Below are positions 26,781 through 34,555 of a DNA stretch of 64,000 nt, piece after piece. Each line of letters begins with the position of its first letter. Positions within the stretch are counted from its first letter, which is position 1. Location: contig JAKLPS010000008.1 in the NCBI GenBank assembly GCA_022013695.1, positions 160,273 to 224,272 of the forward strand, in the 5' to 3' direction. The notes under the pieces were generated by a model. That model did no database searches, was not told where the DNA came from, and saw nothing but the letters and a program-made list of their open reading frames with translations. A program made the position numbers and the translations under genes. The stretch is from Weeksellaceae bacterium. Lineage in GTDB: Bacteria; Bacteroidota; Bacteroidia; Flavobacteriales; Weeksellaceae.

Positions 26781-26788
26781 TATATTTG
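26781..26788 (+). promoter_or_regulatory. -7 box of the GDSL esterase gene
   Basis: TATATTTG, perfect TAnnTTTG, ending 16 bases before ATG 26805. Confidence 0.65.
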
Positions 26789-26804
26789 ATTTTAAATTGA
26801 AACA

Positions 26805-27458
26805 ATGAAAATTCTAACTTTAGTACTCGGATTATTGTCCACGATGTTTTACACGCAAGACTTTGCGAACTTTGCCAGATATGAAAAACAAAATCAGGAA
26901 CTGAAATCCAGCGGCATCACGCCCGAAGCCGTTTTGATGGGCGATTCCATCACGGAAGGTTGGTTTGCCACAGATCCGGAATTTTTCACTCAAAATAATT
27001 TTGTGGGGCGGGGCATCAGTGGCCAAGTTACTTCTCAAATGTTGTTGCGCTTTCGCGAAGACGTGATTTTATTAAAACCAAAACGCGTGATTATTCTCGC
27101 CGGAACCAATGATATTGCGGAAAACCAGGGTCCGATTTCTCTGGATAAAGTTCTTGGCAACATCATTTCGATGGCAGAATTGGCAAAAGCGAACAAGATC
27201 AAAGTGGTTTTATGTTCCGTTCTTCCCGCTTTTGATTTTTGGTGGAGACCGGGAATGCATCCTGCTGATAAGGTAATTGCATTAAATCAAATGATAAAAG
27301 ATTATGCTCAGAAAAGCAAAATCCCTTACGTCGATTATCACACACCTTTGAAGGACGAAAAAAACGGCTTGCCCAAAGAATTTGCCGCAGACGGAATCCA
27401 TCCAAACCAAGTGGGTTACCAAAAAATGGAAGCCATTCTGATGAAAAATTTGAGATAA
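26805..27458 (+). CDS. Secreted SGNH/GDSL-family hydrolase
   Basis: A 217-residue esterase or acetylhydrolase. A short signal peptide (MKILTLVLGLLSTMFYTQ) suggests export. SGNH blocks are all visible: block I GDSITEGWF with nucleophile Ser, block II Gly in VGRGISGQV, block III Asn in LAGTNDIAEN, and block V Asp-His in ADGIHPNQVGY. The closest known types act on acetylated sugars or lipids; the substrate is unknown. Promoter at 26781-26788. The hutH gene follows after 98 bases on the same strand. Confidence 0.9.
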   Translation: MKILTLVLGLLSTMFYTQDFANFARYEKQNQELKSSGITPEAVLMGDSITEGWFATDPEFFTQNNFVGRGISGQVTSQMLLRFREDVILLKPKRVIILAGTNDIAENQGPISLDKVLGNIISMAELAKANKIKVVLCSVLPAFDFWWRPGMHPADKVIALNQMIKDYAQKSKIPYVDYHTPLKDEKNGLPKEFAADGIHPNQVGYQKMEAILMKNLR

Positions 27459-27556
27459 AAAAAGGATTCAATCGATAATGGTTGGCCATGATTTTTGTCT
27501 AATTCCTTCAATATATTAGTGCTGAAAAGTGTATTTTTAGGCAAAATTTTTTACTA

Positions 27557-29044
27557 ATGATTTACGGAATCGATACGCTTGGCTATCAGGATGTTTTGGA
27601 CATCGCAAAAGTGCCGTCCAAGGCAACACTCAATCAAAAATCAAAAGAACAAATCATCAATTCTTACCAGAATGTTCAGAAGATTGTTGCTTCCGATCGT
27701 ACTGTTTATGGCATCAACACAGGATTTGGGCCGCTTTGCGATACCAAAATATCGGAATCTGAAACGGCGCAGCTTCAGTACAATCTTATTATTTCTCACG
27801 CCGCTGGTGTTGGAAAACCAATTGACAAAAATATTTCCAAAATAATGATCATCGCCAAGATCCACGCTTTGTCCAAAGGATTTTCGGGTGTTTCATTGGA
27901 GGTGATAGAGCGTTTGATTTTGATGTTGGAAAAAGATATCATTCCTGTAGTGCCTGAGCAAGGCTCGGTTGGCGCTTCGGGAGATTTGGCACCGTTGGCA
28001 CATTTGGTTTTGCCGCTTTTGGGATTAGGTCAGGTTTGGGAAAATGACAAAGTGCTCGAGGCGGCCGAAGTTCTTAAAAAACATAAAATCCAGCCTCTGA
28101 AACTCGGACCGAAAGAAGGTTTAGGCTTGATCAACGGAACGCAATTCATCCTCGCTCACGCCATCACGGGTTTGGACAAATTTGACTATCTTTTGGATCT
28201 GGCAGATCTGGCAGCAGCGATGAGTTTGGAAGCTTACCGAGGCTCCGCAAGTCCCTTCAAGAAAGAGTTACACGATATTCGCCCGTTCATTGGAAGCAGA
28301 AAAGTGGCAGAAAGAATGCGTCATTTGTTGAAGGATTCGGATAATTTGAAGTCGCACGAATTCTGCGACCGCGTGCAGGATCCATATTCTATGCGATGCG
28401 TACCGCAAGTTCACGGCGCCAGCAGAAATGCTTTTGAACATCTGAAACAGCTGACAGAAACCGAATTGAACTCTGTGACCGACAATCCCATTATTCTCAG
28501 CGCGGAAGAATCTATTTCCGGAGGCAATTTCCACGGACAACTGTTGGCTTTGCCATTGGATTATTGCGCACTGGCTGCGGCAGAATTGGGAAATATCTCG
28601 GACAGAAGAAGTTATCTCCTGCTGGAGGGGAAATTTGGCTTGCCCAAGTTGTTAACAGAAAGCTCCGGGCTCAATTCCGGAATGATGATCCCGCAATATA
28701 CCGGTGCAGCGCTGGTGAGCGAGAACAAAACGCTTTGTTTCCCGGCATCTGCAGATTCTATCCCGACCAGTCTTGGCCAAGAAGATCACGTTTCTATGGG
28801 AAGTATTTCCGGGCGTAAATTTAATCAGATCTTGGGAAATCTTGAAAATATTTTGGCAATCGAATTGATGTTTGCAGCACAAGGTCTGGAGTTCAGGCGA
28901 CCTGCCGTTTGTTCTGACATTGTTGAGAAAAATTACGAGATCATCCGTTCCGTGGTTCCGAAATTGGAGAATGACAGATTGATCGGCGAAGATATTTTGA
29001 AAATTGCTGAGTTGGTGAGAGAAAGGAAACTTTTAGTCAATTAG
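27557..29044 (+). CDS. hutH: Histidine ammonia-lyase
   Basis: Deaminates L-histidine to urocanate. The 495 residues include the A140-S141-G142 triad in QGSVGASGDLAPLAH that self-cyclises into the MIO cofactor, catalytic Y51 in TVYGINTGFGPL, and S80-H81 in NLIISHAAGVG, which in this family points to histidine rather than tyrosine or phenylalanine as substrate. No other hut genes are beside it; the neighbours are a GDSL esterase and a convergent dioxygenase. A role in another pathway cannot be excluded. Confidence 0.92.
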   Translation: MIYGIDTLGYQDVLDIAKVPSKATLNQKSKEQIINSYQNVQKIVASDRTVYGINTGFGPLCDTKISESETAQLQYNLIISHAAGVGKPIDKNISKIMIIAKIHALSKGFSGVSLEVIERLILMLEKDIIPVVPEQGSVGASGDLAPLAHLVLPLLGLGQVWENDKVLEAAEVLKKHKIQPLKLGPKEGLGLINGTQFILAHAITGLDKFDYLLDLADLAAAMSLEAYRGSASPFKKELHDIRPFIGSRKVAERMRHLLKDSDNLKSHEFCDRVQDPYSMRCVPQVHGASRNAFEHLKQLTETELNSVTDNPIILSAEESISGGNFHGQLLALPLDYCALAAAELGNISDRRSYLLLEGKFGLPKLLTESSGLNSGMMIPQYTGAALVSENKTLCFPASADSIPTSLGQEDHVSMGSISGRKFNQILGNLENILAIELMFAAQGLEFRRPAVCSDIVEKNYEIIRSVVPKLENDRLIGEDILKIAELVRERKLLVN

Positions 29045-29072
29045 GATATTGATACATTAAACTAAAAAACTT

Positions 29073-29897
29073 CTACCCAATTTTTATCGAGGTCATACTT
29101 AAAGAACCACCAATGAGCGCATCGTTGAATAGCGACAGTTCTTCCGTCTTATCTTTCAATCCAAGGCTGTAGATCATCGGCAGATAATGATCGGGCGTTG
29201 GAACCGCATATTGCATAAAGCGTCCTTGCTTTTGATAATCTAAAAGTTTCTGGAAATCACCATCCAACAGCCAATTGTTGATTTTTTCACTTGCTTCTAC
29301 CGCCCAGTCCCAGCCGGCACCGATGGTATCGATATTCCGCCAATCGACCAATCTCAGGTTGTGAACCATATTTCCACTGCCAATGATCAGAATTCCTTTT
29401 TCACGGAGTTTCGCGAGTCTGTTCGCCAATTCAAAATGATATTCGGGCGGTTTGGTATAATCGACACTTAGCTGAATGACAGGGATATCCGCCTGCGGAT
29501 ACAGATGCCGCAGAACCGACCACGCGCCGTGATCCAATCCCCAACTGTGATCCTCTTCTGCGAAAGGCGCCAGCAAATCCACCGCTTCCCTGGCCAATTC
29601 GGGACTGCCTTTTGCGGGATACTGAACATCAAAAAGCGCTTTGGGAAATCCCGAAAAATCGTGAATGGTTTTTGGAAGTTCCATTGCTGTGACGAAAGTG
29701 CCATTCGTAAACCAATGCGCAGAAATACAAATGATTGCATTGGGTTTTGGGATTTCTTTGCCGATATTTCGGAATCCCTGCACGAAAATATTTTCTTCGA
29801 TGGCATTCATCGGGGAGCCGTGTCCCAGAAAGAGAACGGGCATTTTTTCGGTGGTTTCGAAATGATCGGAAACTTTGGAAAGGTCGTTGAGGTTCAT
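29073..29897 (-). CDS. ygiD: LigB-type extradiol dioxygenase (YgiD/DODA-like)
   Basis: A 274-residue member of the class III extradiol dioxygenases; E. coli YgiD opens the ring of L-DOPA. Metal ligands fit H26 in VLFLGHGSPMNA, H61 in CISAHWFTNG and the C-terminal His in GSGNMVHNLR. DHSWGLDHGAWSVL is the conserved active-site loop. The physiological substrate in this organism is unknown. The gene is convergent with hutH and 28 bases from it. ATG 29897 is used; M19 is an in-frame alternative. Confidence 0.9.
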   Translation of the reverse strand: MNLNDLSKVSDHFETTEKMPVLFLGHGSPMNAIEENIFVQGFRNIGKEIPKPNAIICISAHWFTNGTFVTAMELPKTIHDFSGFPKALFDVQYPAKGSPELAREAVDLLAPFAEEDHSWGLDHGAWSVLRHLYPQADIPVIQLSVDYTKPPEYHFELANRLAKLREKGILIIGSGNMVHNLRLVDWRNIDTIGAGWDWAVEASEKINNWLLDGDFQKLLDYQKQGRFMQYAVPTPDHYLPMIYSLGLKDKTEELSLFNDALIGGSLSMTSIKIG

Positions 29898-29960
29898 TGT
29901 AAAAATGTATTAAGTCTAATGTACAAAATAGTTTTATCATTTTGCCCAAATCAAAAAAGC

Positions 29961-29984
29961 GTGAACAGAGTGGCCTGTGTTCAC
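29961..29984 (-). terminator. Terminator of the YceI gene
   Basis: GTGAACA (29961-29967) pairs with TGTTCAC (29978-29984). A run of six T follows on the minus strand. It lies 41 bases beyond the YceI stop codon. Confidence 0.7.
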
Positions 29985-30024
29985 ACTTTCAAAAAAACTC
30001 AAACTATAAAAAATACTATTTTTT

Positions 30025-30534
30025 TTACTGTTTTACGAACTGCAGTTCTCCTGCGATTTTCACTTCCTCGCTTACCATCACGCCGCCTGTTTCCAAAGTG
30101 GCGTTCCAAGTGAGACCGAAGTCTGATCGTTTGATTTTCCCTTCGAAAGAGAAGCCTGCTTTGGTGTTGCCCCAAGGATCGGTATTGATTCCACCAAAAT
30201 CGACCTCCAAAGTTACCGGTTTGGTGACGCCGTTCAAGGTGAGATTTCCTGTAACGTCGCCGTTGAAACTTGTTGATTCGAAAGTAATTTTGGGATTGGC
30301 TTCTGCGTTGAAGAAGTCCGAACCTTTCAGATGGGTATCTCGGTCGGCATTATTGGTAAAGACCGAATCTGTATCGACGGTTCCTGAAACTTTTGCGTTG
30401 GTAAAGGTGTCATCTTCTGACTCGATTTCTGCGTTGAACTTCGTGAATTCTCCCTTTATGTTTGAGATCATCAGGTGTTTTACTTTGAAAGTGATCTCGC
30501 TGTGCGTTGGATCTAGTTGCCATTTAGTTGCCAT
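30025..30534 (-). CDS. YceI-family lipid-binding protein
   Basis: A 169-residue beta-barrel lipocalin-like protein that binds isoprenoid or amphiphilic ligands in solved family members. The family start WQLDPTHSEITFKVKHLMIS and the final KAGFSFEGKIKRSDFGLTW motif are plain. No signal peptide is present, unlike E. coli YceI, so it should be cytosolic, as is common in flavobacteria. Monocistronic, with a terminator at 29961-29984. Confidence 0.93.
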   Translation of the reverse strand: MATKWQLDPTHSEITFKVKHLMISNIKGEFTKFNAEIESEDDTFTNAKVSGTVDTDSVFTNNADRDTHLKGSDFFNAEANPKITFESTSFNGDVTGNLTLNGVTKPVTLEVDFGGINTDPWGNTKAGFSFEGKIKRSDFGLTWNATLETGGVMVSEEVKIAGELQFVKQ

Positions 30535-30641
30535 AATTTCTGATTATTTTTGTTGGTTAACAATGTAAATTTATGGCAAAACAAATTTTTAAACGTTGAT
30601 GTAAGATAAGAAGTAGAATATCCCAAACATAAAATCTTCGT

Positions 30642-30710
30642 ATGAACCATCGTCCTATTGAAGGGTTTTCAAAACTTTGCAAACAAAGAAAAATCAGTTG
30701 GGCATTTTAA
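30642..30710 (+). pseudogene. Truncated duplicate of the HMG-CoA reductase 5' end
   Basis: ATG opens 22 codons (MNHRPIEGFSKLCKQRKISW, then AF and stop) nearly identical to the start of the reductase gene at 31400 (MNHRPIEGFSKLSKQRKIDW). From 30642 to 30693 the two differ at only four positions against 31400-31451; identity then ends. Weak similarity extends about 15 bases upstream of the ATG. The copy has no function of its own that can be seen. The offset is 758 bases, and the Fic gene lies between the two copies. Confidence 0.9.
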
Positions 30711-30744
30711 AAAGTAAATTACCGCAAAATACTGGACTCATTCG

Positions 30745-31302
30745 CTACGAATCATAATCACCCTTTTCATACCCTTCGTAATAATATGACTGTTCAATCC
30801 CTTTAAATATAATTTCTCGATCCTCCACTCGATCCGTCAGGTTTTCATTAAGCAACGTTCTCAATTCCAAATCGTTGATTGGACTGCGTTCCATTGCCTG
30901 CAGATAAAGCGTTTTATCTACAAATTGCCAATTCACAACTTTCTTTAAATTAGACTTCAAAATCACATCCAACCAAATTCGCATTGTTCTGCCGTTGCCT
31001 TCCATAAAAGGATGCGCGATGTTAATTTCTACATATTTCGCAATGATTTCTTCAAATGTATTTTCAGGCATTTGTTCGATTTTTGCGAGAATCTCATTCA
31101 AGTACAAAGCTGTGGCAAACCGGAAACCGCCTTTGGAAATATTTTTAGTCCGAATTTTTCCTGCAAAGTCATACAATCCATCGAATAAATAATGATGAAT
31201 GTCCTGCAAACCTTTGGTTGTTCCTATTTCTAATTTTTCAATCGCACCGCTTTCGAATAAGCGGTAAGCATTTTCCAAACTATTTTTGTCTATGTTTTTC
31301 AT
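30745..31302 (-). CDS. Fic-domain protein adenylyltransferase, class III (C-terminal autoinhibitory motif)
   Basis: Fic enzymes usually transfer AMP from ATP to hydroxyl side chains of target proteins. The 185 residues have the full active-site motif HPFMEGNGR (97-105) with catalytic H97, and the beta-hairpin flap region before it. The C-terminus carries S172-Y-Y-Y-E176-G177, matching the SxxxE(G/N) inhibitory helix of class III Fic proteins such as the Neisseria one, which self-restrain until they leave their tetramer. No FicA-like antitoxin gene is adjacent, consistent with built-in inhibition. Flanked on both sides by copies of the HMG-CoA reductase start, so it is probably an inserted accessory gene. 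Confidence 0.92.
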   Translation of the reverse strand: MKNIDKNSLENAYRLFESGAIEKLEIGTTKGLQDIHHYLFDGLYDFAGKIRTKNISKGGFRFATALYLNEILAKIEQMPENTFEEIIAKYVEINIAHPFMEGNGRTMRIWLDVILKSNLKKVVNWQFVDKTLYLQAMERSPINDLELRTLLNENLTDRVEDREIIFKGIEQSYYYEGYEKGDYDS

Positions 31303-31372
31303 TATTCTTTTAAAATTGACATCAAACCTTCACAAATATACGACGTCATCTTATCAAAAGGCCCAAAATTCT

Positions 31373-31380
31373 TATCTTTA
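31373..31380 (+). promoter_or_regulatory. Probable -7 box of the HMG-CoA reductase gene
   Basis: TATCTTTA is one base off TAnnTTTG and ends 19 bases before ATG 31400. If used, it rules out the in-frame start further upstream at 31286. Confidence 0.45.
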
Positions 31381-31399
31381 CCAATATAAAAATTTCCCT

Positions 31400-32728
31400 A
31401 TGAACCATCGTCCTATTGAAGGATTTTCAAAACTTTCCAAACAAAGAAAAATCGATTGGCTAATCACCGAATATCTAAGCAACGACCGCAGTTACGAGCA
31501 GATTCTGCAGCAATATTGGAACAATGATGCCGCCTTGCAAAAAATGCACGACGAGTTTTCCGAAAACACAATTTCCAATTTTTATATGCCGTACGGAATT
31601 GCTCCAAACTTCCTGATAGACGGGAAACTTCTGGCACTTCCAATGGCGATTGAAGAAAGTTCGGTGGTAGCAGCAGCGTCCAAAGCGGCAAAATTCTGGA
31701 TCAACAAAGGTGGCTTCAAAACGACCATTATCAATACAGAAAAACTGGGTCACACGCATTTTATCTTCAAAACCGAGGCCCACAAACTGCTGCATTTTTT
31801 CAATTTTAAGCTTAAGAAAAAGCTCTTGCAGACCACGGAAGATATTACCAAAAATATGCGCAACCGCGGTGGCGGCATTCTGGACATCAAACTCATCGAT
31901 AAAACTGCTGAACTGGAAGATTATTATCAACTGAAAGCGAGTTTTGATACCGTAGATTCGATGGGCGCCAATTTTATTAATTCTTGCCTGGAACAATTCG
32001 GAAAAACTTTGAAAGAAGAAGTTGCCAAGGAAGAAAGTTTCTCTCAGGAGGAAAAAGATTCATTCCAGATTGTGATGAATATCCTTTCCAATTATACGCC
32101 GGAGTGCATCGTAAGAGCCGAGGTTTCCTGCAAAATTGAAGATTTGAAAGACGAAAGCGGTATCTCCAACGAAGAATTTGCGTGGAAATTCAAACAAGCG
32201 GTGACGATTGCCGAAATCGAACCTTACAGAGCAACGACGCATAACAAAGGGATTATGAATGGTGTTGATGCCGTGGTAATCGCAACAGGAAATGATTTCC
32301 GTGCGACGGAAGCTTGTGCGCACGCTTACGCTGCGAGAAACGGGAAATACTCTTCTTTAACGCATTGTACAACGGACAACGGGATTTTCAGATTTTGGAT
32401 TGACTTGCCGATTTCTGTCGGAGTCGTTGGCGGATTGACGAATCTTCATCCATTGGTAAAATTCTCTTTGGCATTACTTGGAAAACCATCTGCGCAGGAA
32501 TTGATGAGTATCTTGGCTGTTTCCGGATTGGCACAGAATTTCGGGGCGCTTCGTTCTTTGGTGACGACGGGAATCCAGAAAGGTCATATGAAGATGCATC
32601 TTTTCAATATCTTGAATCAATTTGGTGCGACGGAAGAGGAGAAGCAGCATTTTGTTACCTATTTCAAAGACAAAACGGTGAGTCATCACGAGGTGATTTC
32701 GGAATTGGAGAAATTGAGAAATAAATAG
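31400..32728 (+). CDS. Hydroxymethylglutaryl-CoA reductase, class II
   Basis: Reduces HMG-CoA to mevalonate (or the reverse). At 442 residues it has the size of the soluble class II enzymes. Start ATG 31400 begins MNHRPIEGFSKL, the usual N-terminus; the 38 extra codons upstream overlap the Fic gene start region and look non-coding. Seen: catalytic Glu in MAIEESSVVAAASKAAKFW, the RNRGGGILDI strand, the NKGIMNGVDAVVIATGNDFRA Lys/Asp/dinucleotide region, split over the fold, and the C-terminal mobile flap. In flavobacteria class II enzymes serve isoprenoid synthesis, fitting the HMG-CoA synthase at 21875. Confidence 0.94.
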   Translation: MNHRPIEGFSKLSKQRKIDWLITEYLSNDRSYEQILQQYWNNDAALQKMHDEFSENTISNFYMPYGIAPNFLIDGKLLALPMAIEESSVVAAASKAAKFWINKGGFKTTIINTEKLGHTHFIFKTEAHKLLHFFNFKLKKKLLQTTEDITKNMRNRGGGILDIKLIDKTAELEDYYQLKASFDTVDSMGANFINSCLEQFGKTLKEEVAKEESFSQEEKDSFQIVMNILSNYTPECIVRAEVSCKIEDLKDESGISNEEFAWKFKQAVTIAEIEPYRATTHNKGIMNGVDAVVIATGNDFRATEACAHAYAARNGKYSSLTHCTTDNGIFRFWIDLPISVGVVGGLTNLHPLVKFSLALLGKPSAQELMSILAVSGLAQNFGALRSLVTTGIQKGHMKMHLFNILNQFGATEEEKQHFVTYFKDKTVSHHEVISELEKLRNK

Positions 32729-32732
32729 ACTG

Positions 32733-32903
32733 ATGTTTGGGATTTTACTTTCAGTTTTCATCTTGATTTTCGGAATATTTCTGAGAACGACAAACAATCC
32801 GGGATTCGCCAGTTCGAAACGATTCTCCTGGTTGTTCATAATTATAGGAATACTTACAATTGCAGGGAAACTTATTATTTTATATCAAAAAGGAGAATTG
32901 TAA
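32733..32903 (+). CDS. 56-residue two-helix membrane protein, unknown
   Basis: ATG 32733 begins MFGILLSVFILIFGIFLRTT, followed by a polar turn (NNPGFASSKR) and a second hydrophobic helix (WLFIIIGILTIAG), ending YQKGEL. It starts 4 bases after the reductase stop and ends 2 bases before the next ATG, so it is probably cotranslated in one operon. Its 3' end contains AAGGAGAA, a Shine-Dalgarno-like site for the following gene. No family recognised. Confidence 0.65.
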   Translation: MFGILLSVFILIFGIFLRTTNNPGFASSKRFSWLFIIIGILTIAGKLIILYQKGEL

Positions 32904-32905
32904 AA

Positions 32906-33643
32906 ATGAAAAAAATAACATTATTTGTCCTAATTTTTTTCTGTGTTTTTTCCTTTGCGCAAAAAGAGAAGCTATCAATCAAACAAGAAATCAACAAAAT
33001 TTATGCTGAATTTAATAATAAAAATTCTGAATTAAGTAAAAAGTACTTAGAGAAATATAAGGGTTTGAAAAATAAAAAACTCAACGATACAGAAAACACA
33101 GCTATAGACATATCCCGTAAAAATGATTATAGAAAGTATAACGACGAAATAGACCCTTTAATAAAATCAAAAGTAGAAAAATTAAAAATTTTGCTTGATA
33201 AAATCAATGAACAAAATCCACTTATTGGAAGGACAATTATCTATGTAAAAGATGACCCAGTAGAAACTCTAAGTATAGAATCAGCTAAAAAAAGTACTTT
33301 TAATGCTAATTTTATATTTATTGGAATTACTAAAAATGAGGAAATTGAGTTTGTGAAAAGAGTTGAGAATATCCAACAAATTCGAAATGATCTCGTTGGA
33401 AATTTTGACACCAGTCATTTTTCTGATTCAGATGAAATTACTTTATCAGTTAAAATTTCATTCATATTGGATGAAGATGGATTTGTAAAGAGAGTAAGAC
33501 CAACGGAGACAAACAATGAAGAATTTGCTTATTTCAGTGCTTTAAGTTTATACGAGATGAATAAAAAATACGAACCAAGTACCTATAAAGGCAAACCAAT
33601 TTTATCTAGATATGGACTTCCTGTAAAAATGAAATTCAAGTAA
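32906..33643 (+). CDS. Secreted protein with a TonB-C-like terminal domain, function unknown
   Basis: A 245-residue protein with a signal peptide (MKKITLFVLIFFCVFSFA, then QKE) and a charged, helical, lysine-rich middle (about 30-110). The C-terminal 80 residues read like a TonB-type terminal fold: KISFILDEDGFVKRVRP, then a helix, YEPSTYKGKPI and YGLPVKMKFK. There is no transmembrane anchor besides the signal, so it is not a full TonB. Its DNA is more AT-rich than its neighbours. Likely in one operon with the small membrane protein before it, from which it is 2 bases away. Confidence 0.65.
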   Translation: MKKITLFVLIFFCVFSFAQKEKLSIKQEINKIYAEFNNKNSELSKKYLEKYKGLKNKKLNDTENTAIDISRKNDYRKYNDEIDPLIKSKVEKLKILLDKINEQNPLIGRTIIYVKDDPVETLSIESAKKSTFNANFIFIGITKNEEIEFVKRVENIQQIRNDLVGNFDTSHFSDSDEITLSVKISFILDEDGFVKRVRPTETNNEEFAYFSALSLYEMNKKYEPSTYKGKPILSRYGLPVKMKFK

Positions 33644-33662
33644 CAAATAAGATCAATAATTT

Positions 33663-34049
33663 ATGAAAAACTTTACTTTAATCATTGGCGGAATCTACGG
33701 TCTGTTATCAGTAGTTCTTGGTGCATTTGGTGCGCACGCCTTCAAAAAAATATTATCAATCGAAAGACTTGAAAGCTTCGAAACGGGTGTTCGTTATCAA
33801 ATGTATGCGGCCTTCTTTCTTCTGATTATCGGTTATATTTTAAAATTTGACACGACTTCGGAAAAATGGATTTCTATTTTGATGATCGCGGGAACGTTTA
33901 TATTTTCTGTAAGCATTTATTGTCTGGCTTTCCAGGATGTTTGGGGCGTTAATTTGAAATTTCTTGGACCAATCACACCACTTGGCGGTTTGTTTATGAT
34001 TATCAGTTGGGCGATGCTGACTTGGTATTTTGCGAAGGTTAAATTTTAA
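33663..34049 (+). CDS. DUF423-family (YgdD-like) membrane protein
   Basis: A 128-residue inner-membrane protein with four predicted helices. The family start GGIYGLLSVVLGAFGAHAF and the GITPLGG-type loop (LGPITPLGGLFMIISW) identify DUF423. The biochemical role is not known. It follows the preceding gene by 19 bases and precedes the next by 8, so it lies in the 32.7-34.3 kb run of small genes. Confidence 0.9.
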   Translation: MKNFTLIIGGIYGLLSVVLGAFGAHAFKKILSIERLESFETGVRYQMYAAFFLLIIGYILKFDTTSEKWISILMIAGTFIFSVSIYCLAFQDVWGVNLKFLGPITPLGGLFMIISWAMLTWYFAKVKF

Positions 34050-34057
34050 TCAACGAA

Positions 34058-34318
34058 ATGTTTTTCATCTTCGGAATCAAAACCAAACTCATCGGAAAAG
34101 AATACCGTAAAGTCCTGAAAAATGGCTTTATGGCCAATGCTATTATTTCGGTTTACAAGAATTATTTCGAATTGTTTTTCATTCCGATTTTTCCGTTTAG
34201 CAAGAAATACAGCATTTACATTCCGCATTCGGATGAATATTATGAGACGGGATTTGGTTCATCTAATATGCCGAAAGAATATCTGGAACTTTGCAAAGAA
34301 GTTGGGAGGAACTACTGA
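34058..34318 (+). CDS. Hypothetical small protein
   Basis: An 86-residue protein beginning MFFIFGIKTKLIGKEYRKV, with a hydrophobic middle (ELFFIPIFPFSKKYSIYIP) that could be a membrane-associated beta or helix segment. It looks like the first domain of flavobacterial zinc-ribbon proteins of the type MFF-FG-KTK but has no cysteine pair. Eight bases downstream of the DUF423 gene, hence probably cotranscribed. No function can be given. Confidence 0.55.
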   Translation: MFFIFGIKTKLIGKEYRKVLKNGFMANAIISVYKNYFELFFIPIFPFSKKYSIYIPHSDEYYETGFGSSNMPKEYLELCKEVGRNY

Positions 34319-34454
34319 AAACCCAAGCTGTGTGAGCGATGGTAGTGGAAATCCCGGAATACGCGTTGGCCAAAGCTTTGGAATGAGGAATTGCAGCGGA
34401 CGTAGCGACCCGGGCGGCTGGAACTTAGCGCTGGCGAGGGACACACCCAGATAA
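34319..34454. repeat. GC-rich structured intergenic element
   Basis: A block with far higher GC than its surroundings, holding the 12-bp palindrome CCAAAGCTTTGG (34370-34381), TCCCGG at 34352-34357 that can pair with CCGGG near 34411, and repeated TAGCG/GCTGG words. It lies directly after the hypothetical gene. I recall similar blocks downstream of genes in related flavobacterial genomes, so a dispersed repeat or noncoding RNA is likely. A 110-codon frame through it has no coding character. Confidence 0.5.
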
Positions 34455-34509
34455 TAGTGAAAACTGATTTCAATCAGACATTTATATAATGTAATACGTC
34501 ACTTTTTCT

Positions 34510-34517
34510 TAAATTTG
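34510..34517 (+). promoter_or_regulatory. -7 box of sucC
   Basis: TAAATTTG matches TAnnTTTG and ends 38 bases before ATG 34556. No clear -33 TTTG. Confidence 0.6.
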
Positions 34518-34555
34518 TAAATCTTATAAAATCTAAAAAATAATCAATACCTATT

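Noticed and set aside
31286..31399. 38-codon N-terminal extension of HMG-CoA reductase
   Set aside because: It overlaps the start of the Fic gene, has no homology to the family N-terminus, and a probable -7 box lies within it.
34122..34454. 110-codon plus-strand frame through the GC-rich element
   Set aside because: It overlaps the 34058 gene in another frame and its second half is the structured block, with low-complexity Gly/Ser/Arg content.
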